Source: G965227875 sp965227875
Lineage (GTDB): Bacteria > Pseudomonadota > Alphaproteobacteria > Rhizobiales > JAJFHC01
Direction of reading: 5' to 3'
NCBI GenBank assembly: GCA_965227875.1
Contig: OZ245783.1
Span: forward strand, 496,001-560,000
DNA length: 64,000 nucleotides
The translations under genes were made by a program, and so were the position numbers. Of this stretch, positions 44,443 through 53,011 are shown in pieces (the stretch's first letter is position 1; each line of letters opens with the position of its first letter). The notes beneath the pieces were generated by a model. The model ran no database searches. It saw only the letters and a program-made list of their open reading frames with translations, and was not told where the DNA came from.

Positions 44443-44862
44443 ATGTTCAAGAAAATCCTTCTGCCCATTGATCTGGCCCATGTCGAGGAAGGCAGTCAAC
44501 TGATCGAGACCGGGCGAGAACTTGCCGACCGCAACGGCGCGGACATCGTCATGGTGAATGTCATCCACGACATACCCGACTACATCGAAGCCGAACTGCC
44601 CCAGGGTCTGCGCGGCAAGATGAAAGACCGGGCCAAATCGCAACTGCAGGCCCTCGTGGCGCAGAACAAGCTCCCCGACTCCACCAAGGTGATCGTCACC
44701 GTGGGAAGCCCCTCGCGCAAGATTCTGGAAACCGCCGCGGAAGAGAACGTCGACCTGATCATGATCGCGTCACACCAGCCCGGACTCTCGGACTATCTGC
44801 TCGGTTCGACGGCGACAAAGGTCGTGCGTCACGCGCGGTGCGCCGTCCTCGTTCAGCGCTGA
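44443..44862 (+). CDS. Universal stress protein (UspA family)
   Basis: The start at 44443 (MFKKILLPIDLAHVEEGSQL) has GGAAG upstream and gives 139 residues. The UspA fold ends with the ATP-binding motif SHQPGLSDYLLGSTATKVVRHARCAVLVQR (G-2x-G-9x-G(S/T) type). Its upstream FNR/FixK box points to induction at low oxygen. The protein likely supports survival in stasis. Confidence 0.9.
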   Translation: MFKKILLPIDLAHVEEGSQLIETGRELADRNGADIVMVNVIHDIPDYIEAELPQGLRGKMKDRAKSQLQALVAQNKLPDSTKVIVTVGSPSRKILETAAEENVDLIMIASHQPGLSDYLLGSTATKVVRHARCAVLVQR

Positions 44863-44882
44863 CCTCCGGCGCCCGGAAAAAA

Positions 44883-45785
44883 TCAGGCTGGACGCGCCGG
44901 GATCAGGACATTCAGGCCTTTGTGAATGCTCATGAAGTCGAAGGGGTTCTCGAAGCGTTCGAGTTCACCGTCTATGGAAACCTCGGCGCCGCCTTCTTCC
45001 GCGGTGATTGACACCCGTTCCCCCATGTCGACGTCAAGCCGTGGCCCGCTGGACCAGTTCCCGAGGGCCGCCGACACCGAAAATTCGATGAGCTCCGCGG
45101 TGGTTTCCGCCTGGCAGGTATAGATGGCGAGCTTGCCCTCCGACGGATTCTCGGGGGCGGGCACGCCGATCTGCTCGGAAAAGCGGTTGTTTGCCACGAC
45201 CACGAGCGGACTGCGGACGCGTTTGCATCCCTGGTCGGTGGTGATCGATGCCGACACCATCGCAGGCGCCCTCACCGCCTCCCACCAGGCGCCCGCGGAG
45301 GCCAGCATTTTTTCCGCGCGCGTGGCGGAGTCCGCACTTTCGTTGCGGAGACGCACCAGATCGGGATGCAGTCCGAATGTAACGTGATGGAGAAAGAGCC
45401 GGCTGTTGAGGTCTCCGACGTCGACCTGCCCGGGCGTCGACCGGGCAATCGCACCTATAGCGTGTTCGAGTTCGAGAGGGATCCCGAAAGACCGGGCAAA
45501 GAGATTGAATGTTCCGAGGGGAAGTATACCGAGCGTCTTGCCGGCCTTGCGGACCGTGGCTGCGGCGTTCGAGATCGTTCCGTCGCCGCCACCCACGAGC
45601 ACCCCGTCGGCCGTCTCTAAGGCGTCCTTCAAGGCATCATCGAGTTCGTCGGGTGACGCGAAAGCCGTCGAGACCAGCTCATGCTGGCTCGAGGTGAACC
45701 CGGTGTCGAGAAGCGCACGCACGTCGCCTCGCGACAGACTGCGCATCGTACCGGCTTCTGCGTTGATGACCGCCGAGACTTTCAT
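44883..45785 (-). CDS. Diacylglycerol/lipid kinase family protein
   Basis: 300 residues. The catalytic GGGDGTISNAA (Gly65-Asp68 region) and LGILPLGTFNLFARSFGIP identify the DAGK catalytic fold, and VSIDGELERFENPFDF closes the C-terminal beta-domain typical of YegS/BmrU-like kinases. It may phosphorylate a lipid or sphingosine-like substrate. It is convergent with the universal stress gene, 20 bp apart. Confidence 0.85.
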   Translation of the reverse strand: MKVSAVINAEAGTMRSLSRGDVRALLDTGFTSSQHELVSTAFASPDELDDALKDALETADGVLVGGGDGTISNAAATVRKAGKTLGILPLGTFNLFARSFGIPLELEHAIGAIARSTPGQVDVGDLNSRLFLHHVTFGLHPDLVRLRNESADSATRAEKMLASAGAWWEAVRAPAMVSASITTDQGCKRVRSPLVVVANNRFSEQIGVPAPENPSEGKLAIYTCQAETTAELIEFSVSAALGNWSSGPRLDVDMGERVSITAEEGGAEVSIDGELERFENPFDFMSIHKGLNVLIPARPA

Positions 45786-45878
45786 GACGGCCGCATCTCC
45801 ATGGAGCGGCGCCTTGCCGTTTGTTCACGGCAAGGCCCGATTGAACCGTTCGCAACATAGCACCCCGGCGGGGCAGGC

Positions 45879-46223
45879 TCAGAGCATGCCCCTTTTCTCA
45901 CGCCAGTCGTCGATGGCGTCGAAAGCACGTCCCGTTGCAGCCGCCAAGTAACGTCCCGCTTCATCGGTTGTCATTCCCTCAGTCAGCGCGACCATGTCGC
46001 CATGCGCCTTCTTACACGTAAGAAACACGCGAGCGACAAGTTCGTTCCTGCCGTCGGCGACGTTTTGATAGGCTTGCGTTTCCAGGGAATCCGACACGCA
46101 CTCGACGAAGACCCGCGCCGCCTCGTTGCGGTCGAACGTGTCGCTCGTACGCCCTGCCGATTCCAGCGCGACGGCCATCGTCGGAGCCGAACTCAAGAGC
46201 AGCACTGCGAGAAATTTCTTCAT
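45879..46223 (-). CDS. Small exported protein of unknown function
   Basis: 114 residues with a signal peptide (KKFLAVLLLSSAPTMAVA). The mature part is helical and has two Cys (FVECVSDSL, FLTCKKAHG) that could form a disulfide. No family is recognised. It is followed at 93 bp by the lipid kinase gene's start on the same strand, so a shared transcript is possible. Confidence 0.7.
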   Translation of the reverse strand: MKKFLAVLLLSSAPTMAVALESAGRTSDTFDRNEAARVFVECVSDSLETQAYQNVADGRNELVARVFLTCKKAHGDMVALTEGMTTDEAGRYLAAATGRAFDAIDDWREKRGML

Positions 46224-46384
46224 GTTTCCTGTTCCTTCAAATCAACAAACGTTCCCGTGTCGGGCGTGAGAACTGACGAGCGGGCAAAGTTGGAACGTTC
46301 TCCCGTGCGGCCCGCTTGCGGGAGTTGCGGCACTTTTGCCGGCTGACAATGCTGTTTCAGATAACGGTCGTCACAGTTCGACGA

Positions 46385-46519
46385 TCAGACCACGACGCCT
46401 GCCGACATGCTCTGGTAGGCGATGACGACGACGAGGCCGACAACGCTTGCCGTAACCGCGGCAAGCCCGGCTGCGATGCCCGAAAGATACGCGGGGCGTG
46501 AGGTTTCTTGGTCTTTCAT
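46385..46519 (-). CDS. 44-residue single-helix membrane protein
   Basis: The ATG at 46519 follows AAGGAGT by 8 nt and encodes MKDQETSRPAYLSG then one long hydrophobic helix (IAAGLAAVTASVVGLVVVIAY) and a short tail. The ribosome site and the clean helix support a real small membrane protein. Function unknown. Confidence 0.6.
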   Translation of the reverse strand: MKDQETSRPAYLSGIAAGLAAVTASVVGLVVVIAYQSMSAGVVV

Positions 46520-46693
46520 GTGCAAGACTCCTTGTCCGAAAACGAACAGTTCATCCCTGTCAACTCTTGATGGGGTATCTGGTTCCACGGACCGTCCATG
46601 TCAAGATGAACACAACGAGTTGAACACGCGCGAGGAATCGCGCGGACGTTGTGCTGCGCGGCGGTCGTCTCCGGGACCCGGCGAAGCGTTGCG

Positions 46694-47647
46694 CTAGCGC
46701 GACGGCGCGCGATACGGCACGCCCGGCAGGACGCAGAGCATTTCGTAGAGAAGGTTGGCACCGACAAGGGCCGTGTTGCCGGACGGGTCATAGGGCGGAG
46801 AAACCTCGACCAGGTCGCAGCCGACGAGATTGAGACCGCGGCAACCGCGCACCAGTTCCATCGCCTGGGGCGGCGTCAGTCCGCCGATCTCCGGTGTCCC
46901 CGTGCCGGGCGCGTAGGCAGGGTCCAGGCTGTCGATGTCATAGGTGAGGTAGACCGGCCCGTCGCCCAGTTCGCCCCAGATCCGTTCGATCAGGGGGGCG
47001 GTCGACTTGTACCAGAGCTCTTCGGCCTGGATCACCGTGAACCCCCAGTCCCGTGCCTCGTCGAAGTCTTCCGCCGTGTACCCGGTGCCCCGCAGACCGA
47101 TCTGGTATGTCCGCTTCGGATCGATCAGCTTTTCCTCGTAGGCCCGCCTGAAAGGCGTGCCATGCGCGATCTTCTCGCCGAACATGTGCTCGTTGATATC
47201 CGCGTGGGCATCGATATGGATGAGCCCCACCGGCCCGTGCTTTCTGGCGATCGACCTGAGCACCGGCAATGTCAGCGTGTGGTCGCCGCCGAGCGTCAGG
47301 GGAATGACGTCATGGGTCAGCAACGCGTCGTAGAACTCGGTGATCCGGCGCACGCTGTCCTTGAGGTCGAACGTGTTGATCGGAACGTCGCCGATATCGG
47401 CGACCTTGAGCCCGTCGAAAGGTGCCGCCCCCGTCCACATGTTGTAGGGCCGCAGCATGTTGCTCTCCGCGCGAATCTGCTTGGGACCGAAGCGCGTACC
47501 CGAACGCCAGCTTGCGCCGATATCCATCGGAATGCCCACGAAACAGACATCCAGCCCCGCTGCGCTGTCCGCCGCGGGCAGCCTCATCATCGTTCCCGGT
47601 CCGGCAAAACGCGGCATTTCGTTGCCGCCGAGCGGTTGATTGGTCAT
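46694..47647 (-). CDS. Agmatinase/guanidino-acid hydrolase family enzyme
   Basis: The start at 47647 (MTNQPLGGNEMPRFAGPG) gives 317 residues. The binuclear Mn motifs are intact: LTLGGDHTLT, LIHIDAHADI and YDIDSLDPAYAPGTGTPEIGG. It hydrolyses a guanidino compound to urea plus an amine; agmatine, guanidinobutyrate or guanidinopropionate cannot be told apart by eye. Divergent from an SDR gene 116 bp away. Confidence 0.88.
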   Translation of the reverse strand: MTNQPLGGNEMPRFAGPGTMMRLPAADSAAGLDVCFVGIPMDIGASWRSGTRFGPKQIRAESNMLRPYNMWTGAAPFDGLKVADIGDVPINTFDLKDSVRRITEFYDALLTHDVIPLTLGGDHTLTLPVLRSIARKHGPVGLIHIDAHADINEHMFGEKIAHGTPFRRAYEEKLIDPKRTYQIGLRGTGYTAEDFDEARDWGFTVIQAEELWYKSTAPLIERIWGELGDGPVYLTYDIDSLDPAYAPGTGTPEIGGLTPPQAMELVRGCRGLNLVGCDLVEVSPPYDPSGNTALVGANLLYEMLCVLPGVPYRAPSR

Positions 47648-47763
47648 GGAAGTATCTCTCCTGGCGAACGCCCGGCGATATGCAGGCGCAAGGTCCCGAT
47701 TGATTAGTCGGCCATCGTACCGACATTCTGTCACCGGTACACAGACGACATGGAACGCTACAC

Positions 47764-48513
47764 ATGAATTTTGAGAACAGAAACGCTCTCGTGACAGGCG
47801 CCGGCGGCGGCATGGGATACCGGATCGCCTGCGACCTCGTGTCAGAAGGCGCCAACGTGGCGATGCTCGACCTGAAGCCCGCACCCGACCGGATGCCCGA
47901 AGGTCCCGGCCGTTCCCGCTATTTCAGAGGCGACCTGTCCGACGAAACCTTCGTCCGCGACGCGGTCGCCGCCGCGGCGGACCAGTTCGGCGGTCTCGAC
48001 CTGCTGGCGAACGTCGCGGGCGTGCTGTGGTTCGACCGCGACCGTTCCGCGCTCGATATGGACCTTGATGTCTGGGACGAGGTTCTGCGCATCAATTTGA
48101 AGTCGATGGTCCACACGGCGCGCCACGTGGTGCCTCACATGAAACAGGCCGGGCACGGCGCGATGGTGCATTTCTCCACGATCCAGTGCGTCCGCGGCGA
48201 CAGCGCACCCCAGGACGCCTACCAGGCGTCGAAGGCCGGAGTCATCGCCTTGTCCAGGTCCCTGGCCATTCAGCTGGCACCCGACGGAATCCGGTCCAAC
48301 ACAGTCCTTCCCGGACCTGTGAGATCTCCCATGCAGGCCAGGTGGGACGCCGCTCCCGATGCCGTGAACGAACTGTCCCGGGCCATCCCGCTGGGCCGCG
48401 TGGGAACGCCGGAGGACCTGTCCAACGCCTGCCTGTTTCTGTTGTCGGAGAAGGCATCCTTCATCACCGGCACGGAACTCGTCGTCGACGGCGGTCTCCT
48501 GGCCAGGCCCTGA
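47764..48513 (+). CDS. SDR family oxidoreductase
   Basis: 249 residues: NAD(P) motif ALVTGAGGGMGYRIA, Asn-Val-Ala-Gly (LLANVAGVL), Ser in VHFSTIQCVRG and YQASKAGVIALS as Tyr-x3-Lys, ending in the usual TGTELVVDGGLL. The substrate is unknown. It is transcribed away from the agmatinase-like gene and towards the PanE-like gene. Confidence 0.88.
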   Translation: MNFENRNALVTGAGGGMGYRIACDLVSEGANVAMLDLKPAPDRMPEGPGRSRYFRGDLSDETFVRDAVAAAADQFGGLDLLANVAGVLWFDRDRSALDMDLDVWDEVLRINLKSMVHTARHVVPHMKQAGHGAMVHFSTIQCVRGDSAPQDAYQASKAGVIALSRSLAIQLAPDGIRSNTVLPGPVRSPMQARWDAAPDAVNELSRAIPLGRVGTPEDLSNACLFLLSEKASFITGTELVVDGGLLARP

Positions 48514-48542
48514 ACGGTGCTCAGCCGGCTCGACGAATCCGG

Positions 48543-48580
48543 ACGGGCGCCGGCACACGGGAAGGCCGGCACCCGCCCGT
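48543..48580. terminator. Hairpin between convergent SDR and PanE-like genes
   Basis: ACGGGC-GCCGGC pairs with GCCGGC-(4-nt bulge)-GCCCGT over a 10-nt loop, followed by TTT on the plus strand. It lies 30 bp after the SDR stop and could end transcripts from both sides. Confidence 0.5.
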
Positions 48581-48610
48581 TTCGGGAGGAATGCTGTTCG
48601 CGCAGTCTCC

Positions 48611-49618
48611 CTAAGCGGCCTGCACCAGGTCCTTGCGCGGGTGGTAGAGCCCGGACGTGGCACCTAGCTGGCAGACGAGACCATGGACGATGTCGAGCGT
48701 GGGCGTGGGGGCGTCCACGATCCGTCCCATTTCCCTGACGGCGGTGACAAGGGCGTCGATTTCCATCGCACGGCCTTTTTCAAGATCCTGAAGCATGGAC
48801 GTCCGATGCGCGCCCACCCGGGCCGCACCGTTTATGCGCCGCTCGAGGTCCACCCGGAACGTCGCGCCCAGCCGCGTGGCGACCACTTCGGCCTCCTGCA
48901 TCATCCTGGCGGCGATCGGGCGGGTGGCTTCGTCTGTCGCGACGACGTCCAGGGTGGCCCGGGTCAACGCGGAGATCGGGTTGAAACAGAGATTGCCCCA
49001 GAGCTTGAGCCAGATTTCGCTGCGGATGTCATCGAGCACCGGTGCCTTGAGACCCCCGGCTTCGATGGCCGCGGCGAGGCGCCGGCACCTTTGCGACGCC
49101 GTGCCATCGGGCTCGCCGAGCGCGAACTTGTCGCCGTAGACATGCCTGATCAGCCCCGGCTCGGTAATCTCGGTGGCCGGATAGACCACACAGCCGATGG
49201 CCCGTTCCGGCCCGATCAGCGACCACTGACGGCCACCGGGGTCGACGGATTCGAGCCGCAGACCGCCATAGGGGCCCTCGAGCATGTGAAAGTACCACCA
49301 CGGTACGCCATTCTGGCAGGTGACGACCGCGGTATCCGGGCCGAGCAACGGGCGCATCTTGTCGGCGGCCTCCCACGCCTGGTGCGATTTGAGGCCGACA
49401 ATCACGTAGTCCTGCGGTCCGAGAGAGGCCGGATCGTCCGTGGCGACGACCCTCACGTTACGCCGCTCGCCATCCCGCTCCAGGGTCAGCCCCTTGTCGC
49501 GGATGGCCTCGAGATGCGCGCCGCGGGCGATCACCGAGAGTTCCACGCCTTCGACCGTTCCGAGTGCGGTTGCGAGGAAACCGCCGATGGCGCCGGCGCC
49601 GTAGATGCAGATCTTCAT
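48611..49618 (-). CDS. Ketopantoate reductase-family (PanE/ApbA) protein
   Basis: 335 residues, starting MKICIYGAGAIGGFLATALG (NADP-binding) with the ketopantoate reductase C-domain, including EIWLKLWGNLCFNPISALTRAT where the Lys is the likely catalytic residue. In this family many members reduce other 2-keto acids; no pantothenate genes are nearby, so the exact role is open. Divergent from the LysR gene at 49748, its probable regulator. Confidence 0.85.
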   Translation of the reverse strand: MKICIYGAGAIGGFLATALGTVEGVELSVIARGAHLEAIRDKGLTLERDGERRNVRVVATDDPASLGPQDYVIVGLKSHQAWEAADKMRPLLGPDTAVVTCQNGVPWWYFHMLEGPYGGLRLESVDPGGRQWSLIGPERAIGCVVYPATEITEPGLIRHVYGDKFALGEPDGTASQRCRRLAAAIEAGGLKAPVLDDIRSEIWLKLWGNLCFNPISALTRATLDVVATDEATRPIAARMMQEAEVVATRLGATFRVDLERRINGAARVGAHRTSMLQDLEKGRAMEIDALVTAVREMGRIVDAPTPTLDIVHGLVCQLGATSGLYHPRKDLVQAA

Positions 49619-49747
49619 TGAAACCCTCCTTCATCGCGCCCCGGCGGAAACCGGAGCAAGCTCGCCTTGCGACAGGTTTTATTATTAGGAAGATTCAGAA
49701 GGCCTATGTAAACTGACAAAAATATCAAATATGGATGCGTTTTAGTT

Positions 49748-50701
49748 ATGCGAAGGTTACGAGATCAGCTCCCGCCGGCAAACAGCCTCGTGGTCTTCGA
49801 AGCCGCTGCGCGCCATCTCAGCTTCACCCTCGCGGCCAAGGAACTTCAGGTGAGCCAGGCCGCCGTAAGCCGCCAGATACAGGTTCTCGAGGACTATCTG
49901 GGCGAAGACCTCTTCGTGCGCCATCACCGCGCGATATCGCTGACGGCCGCCGGCGACCATTTCAGCAAGGCGGTGTCCGTGGGCCTTGTGCACATCGCCG
50001 GGGCGGTCGGGGAAATCCGCGCCGCCAGGCACTCCTCCGACGTCACGATCGCCTCGAGCGTCACCTTCGCCTCCTACTGGCTGATGTCGCGGATCGCCCA
50101 GTACCGGGCGGAGTTTTCGGATATCGACGTCCGCCTGGTCGCCTCCGCCAACATCCGTTCGCCGGGCGCGACGGATGTCGATCTGGCCGTTCGCTATGGC
50201 CGGGGAAACTGGCCGGGCACTGTATCCCGCCATCTCTTCGACAACGACATTTTCCCGGTCTGCGCACCGGCCTATCTCGACCGTCACGGCCCGCTCGAGA
50301 GCTTTGCCGACCTGGCCAACGCCACGCTTCTTCATCTCGACCAGTTCGACCGCAACTGGGTGACGTGGGAAACCTGGTTCAGGGAGTTCGACTTCCACGG
50401 ACCGATCGCGGGACGCCGCCTGTCGTTCGACAATTACACCATCCTCATACATGCCGCGGTGGCGGGCGAAGGGGTCGCCCTGTGTGGCGGGCGCCTCGCC
50501 GAGGACCTCATCGCACAGGGAGAACTCGTGCGACCCGTGAGGGCGGCGGTGCGTTCCGACTTCGCGTTCTACCTGACGCATCCGGACTCCAGGCCCCTGC
50601 GGCCGGCGGCGCGGAAACTCCATGACTGGCTCATCGACCAGTCCCGCACCCAGCGCGAGACATCCTCCCCTGCCGACCAGATCCGGATGACCGACCGGTA
50701 G
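49748..50701 (+). CDS. LysR-type transcriptional regulator (GcvA-like)
   Basis: 317 residues; HTH region VVFEAAARHLSFTLAAKELQVSQAAVSRQIQVLE, then an effector domain. The 129-bp spacer to the divergent PanE-like gene is A/T rich near 49690-49735 and should hold both promoters. Likely local regulator of that gene. Confidence 0.92.
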   Translation: MRRLRDQLPPANSLVVFEAAARHLSFTLAAKELQVSQAAVSRQIQVLEDYLGEDLFVRHHRAISLTAAGDHFSKAVSVGLVHIAGAVGEIRAARHSSDVTIASSVTFASYWLMSRIAQYRAEFSDIDVRLVASANIRSPGATDVDLAVRYGRGNWPGTVSRHLFDNDIFPVCAPAYLDRHGPLESFADLANATLLHLDQFDRNWVTWETWFREFDFHGPIAGRRLSFDNYTILIHAAVAGEGVALCGGRLAEDLIAQGELVRPVRAAVRSDFAFYLTHPDSRPLRPAARKLHDWLIDQSRTQRETSSPADQIRMTDR

Positions 50702-50714
50702 GAGCACAACGGAC

Positions 50715-51863
50715 CTAGCGGACACGCTCGAGCACGAAGCCGACCCAGCCGTCCTTGACCAGGGGCGGATGATCGATGAAGCCATGAGGCTCGCACCGGC
50801 CGCCGCGATAGTAGAGGTTCACGCCGCCATGCCGTCCGTCGACCGTGTCAGGGCCGGCCACGGCCTCGAGACGCGGCCACTTGTTACGGTCGGCACGATA
50901 GCTGGCGATCGCGGCGCCACATGCAATCGGGTCCGGAGAAGGGGTCCGCAGGCCCGTGATCCCGAGAATCGACCGGCCCGTCAGCCGGCCATTCGCCTGC
51001 CGGCCGACAAAAACCACGTCGCCAATCTCCAGGGCGGTCCAGGTTCTGAAATAGGAGTCCAGGGACGCCGGGACTTTCGAAATCCTGCCCACGACCCGGT
51101 TCGCGTCCACTTCGACTTGGATGGTCGCGCCTCTGAGCGTGCCGACGCGAACGCGCCAGTCGCCCGCAAGACCGGCCGCTGGGGCATCGGGGCGCTTGGT
51201 GCCGACCTCGGTCCCACCGTCGGATGAATCGTCCGCGGCGGGATCGCTGTCATTGCTCTCTTTTGCGGGCGTTTGGGCATCGTTGCCGGTCGACACGGGT
51301 CCGTTGGCCGACGTGGCGCCCGCCGGAACGCCGCAGTGCACCTGTCCGGTCACCAGTCGGTATGTACCGCCGCCCCGAAGCATGTCGCAGGCCCGCTGCA
51401 GATCGACGGGCTGCAACGTGACCCCGCCTGCTGCACCGGGCCGCCGACAGTGAGGCCGGTTTCCGTTGGCACCCGGAACATTCTGGTAGGTCGAGTTCGC
51501 GAAGGTTTCTCTGCAGTACCGGACGAAGTCCCCGGCCTGAAGCGGTCGGTCCTGCTTAGTGGCGGCGACCGCGGTCCCGGCGCGACAGATCACACGGGCG
51601 CCGATCAGCCTGTAGGAAAGGCTTCCCGTCGTGGCCAGGCAGGCCTGCGCCAGGTCGATGCCCTGGAGCGTGCCTCCGCGATTGCAGTAATGCGTCATCT
51701 GCCCGCCCACGGCACGCATGACGGGTGCACTGCCCGGGAAGGTCTCGCGGCAGTACTTCGAGAAGTCCGCATCCGTTTCCGCCTCCTGGGCAAGCACCGC
51801 CGTAAAGCAGCCCGACGCGAGCGCCATCGTTGTCAGGAACAGGATATGTCTTGCATGTTTCAT
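50715..51863 (-). CDS. Exported protein with two tandem four-Cys domains
   Basis: The ATG at 51863 follows AAGGAG and gives 382 residues with a signal peptide (TMALASGCFTAVLA). Residues about 30-90 and 105-170 are an internal repeat: YCRETFPGSA...HYC...QAC...VIC and YCRETFANST...PHC...RAC...VHC, each with four Cys in the same order. A charged linker (about 175-215) leads to a C-terminal domain (GLAGDWRVRVGTLRGATIQV to the end). No known family; probably periplasmic with disulfides. Confidence 0.75.
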   Translation of the reverse strand: MKHARHILFLTTMALASGCFTAVLAQEAETDADFSKYCRETFPGSAPVMRAVGGQMTHYCNRGGTLQGIDLAQACLATTGSLSYRLIGARVICRAGTAVAATKQDRPLQAGDFVRYCRETFANSTYQNVPGANGNRPHCRRPGAAGGVTLQPVDLQRACDMLRGGGTYRLVTGQVHCGVPAGATSANGPVSTGNDAQTPAKESNDSDPAADDSSDGGTEVGTKRPDAPAAGLAGDWRVRVGTLRGATIQVEVDANRVVGRISKVPASLDSYFRTWTALEIGDVVFVGRQANGRLTGRSILGITGLRTPSPDPIACGAAIASYRADRNKWPRLEAVAGPDTVDGRHGGVNLYYRGGRCEPHGFIDHPPLVKDGWVGFVLERVR

Positions 51864-52029
51864 CGTGCTGTCTCCTTGCAAGCGTGGTCATTGGACGCCA
51901 AAGGAGAGCAGGACGTTCAAATGCGAATGGATAGTAGTGGTGACGACGGCGGCCCGCTGCGGCGGCGGTGAACCGGACCGCCCGCCGTGGCGACATACGC
52001 AATGAACCGACAAGTGAAAGGACAGGATC

Positions 52030-52737
52030 ATGACAAACCCGCATTCGCGGCTTCGCGCCCTTGCCGTCCCGGCAGCCGCGTTGCTCCTGCTGCTGAGCGC
52101 TGCCGCCGGCGTCGCGGCCCAGGGCAAGGCCTACCCCGTCGACGAAGGCGCCAGTGACCCCGCCTTCGCGAAGTTCCGGACAGAACTCCTCGATGCCATC
52201 GTCCGGCGCGATGTGAACGGCGTTGCCGCCGCCGCGGCCAAAGACGTCATGCTGAGTTTCGGGGGCCACGCCGGCAGAGACGACTTTCGCGGCTTCCTCA
52301 CACTTTCGGAGAAGGATCTCGCCGACGAGTTCAAACACGAAGCGGCCGAACGTCGCGAAAGCTACTGGGACGGTCTCGAGGAGGTCCTGCGGCTGGGTGG
52401 CCGGTTCACAGCGCCCGGCACGTTCGAAGCGCCCTACACCTGGACGGTCAAGCTGGATGACACGAGCGACCCTTTCCGGACCTTTTTCGCGATGGGTGAC
52501 GGCATCCCGGTACGAGACCGTCCGAGCCGGTTCGGCAATGTGGTCTCCACGCTCGACCACGACATTCTCGAAACCGTCGACGGTGGAGAAGGCACGCCGT
52601 TTCTCAACGTCAAACTGCCGGGCGGCGGCACCGGTTTTGTCGCCAGACAGGACCTGCGAAGCGCCGTGGACTTCCGTGCCATCTTCAGGAAACGCGATGG
52701 CCGGTGGGAAATCGACATGTTCATCAGGGGAGACTGA
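52030..52737 (+). CDS. Exported protein with SH3-like domain
   Basis: 235 residues with a signal peptide (LRALAVPAAALLLLLSAAAGVAAQG). The middle resembles a nuclear-transport-factor-like domain (AIVRRDVNGVAAAAAKDVMLSFGG), and residues about 150-210 look like a bacterial SH3 domain (GIPVRDRPSRFGNVVSTLDHD ... FVARQDLRS). Likely periplasmic. It is divergent from the four-Cys protein gene. Confidence 0.75.
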   Translation: MTNPHSRLRALAVPAAALLLLLSAAAGVAAQGKAYPVDEGASDPAFAKFRTELLDAIVRRDVNGVAAAAAKDVMLSFGGHAGRDDFRGFLTLSEKDLADEFKHEAAERRESYWDGLEEVLRLGGRFTAPGTFEAPYTWTVKLDDTSDPFRTFFAMGDGIPVRDRPSRFGNVVSTLDHDILETVDGGEGTPFLNVKLPGGGTGFVARQDLRSAVDFRAIFRKRDGRWEIDMFIRGD

Positions 52738-53011
52738 GCACTTCCGGACAGCGCGGAAAATCCGGCCGTTTGCACTTAAGAAACTCTTAAAATCGTCGCG
52801 CCGCGCAATAATTGCGATGTTTTAATGGTTTCTTTTCTTTGTTCTCCTACTTTCGACCCTTGGGGATTTATGGAGAGCCAGTCTCTCTGCAGATCAAGGG
52901 CTGGGAAACTCAAAGAAAGATTTGATGTCGTCTTGTTTGTTTTGGTTCGTCGAAATCAAGTGAAAGCATTCGAAGAACAGCAAGCAATACTTCACGCCGA
53001 CAAAAAAGAAC

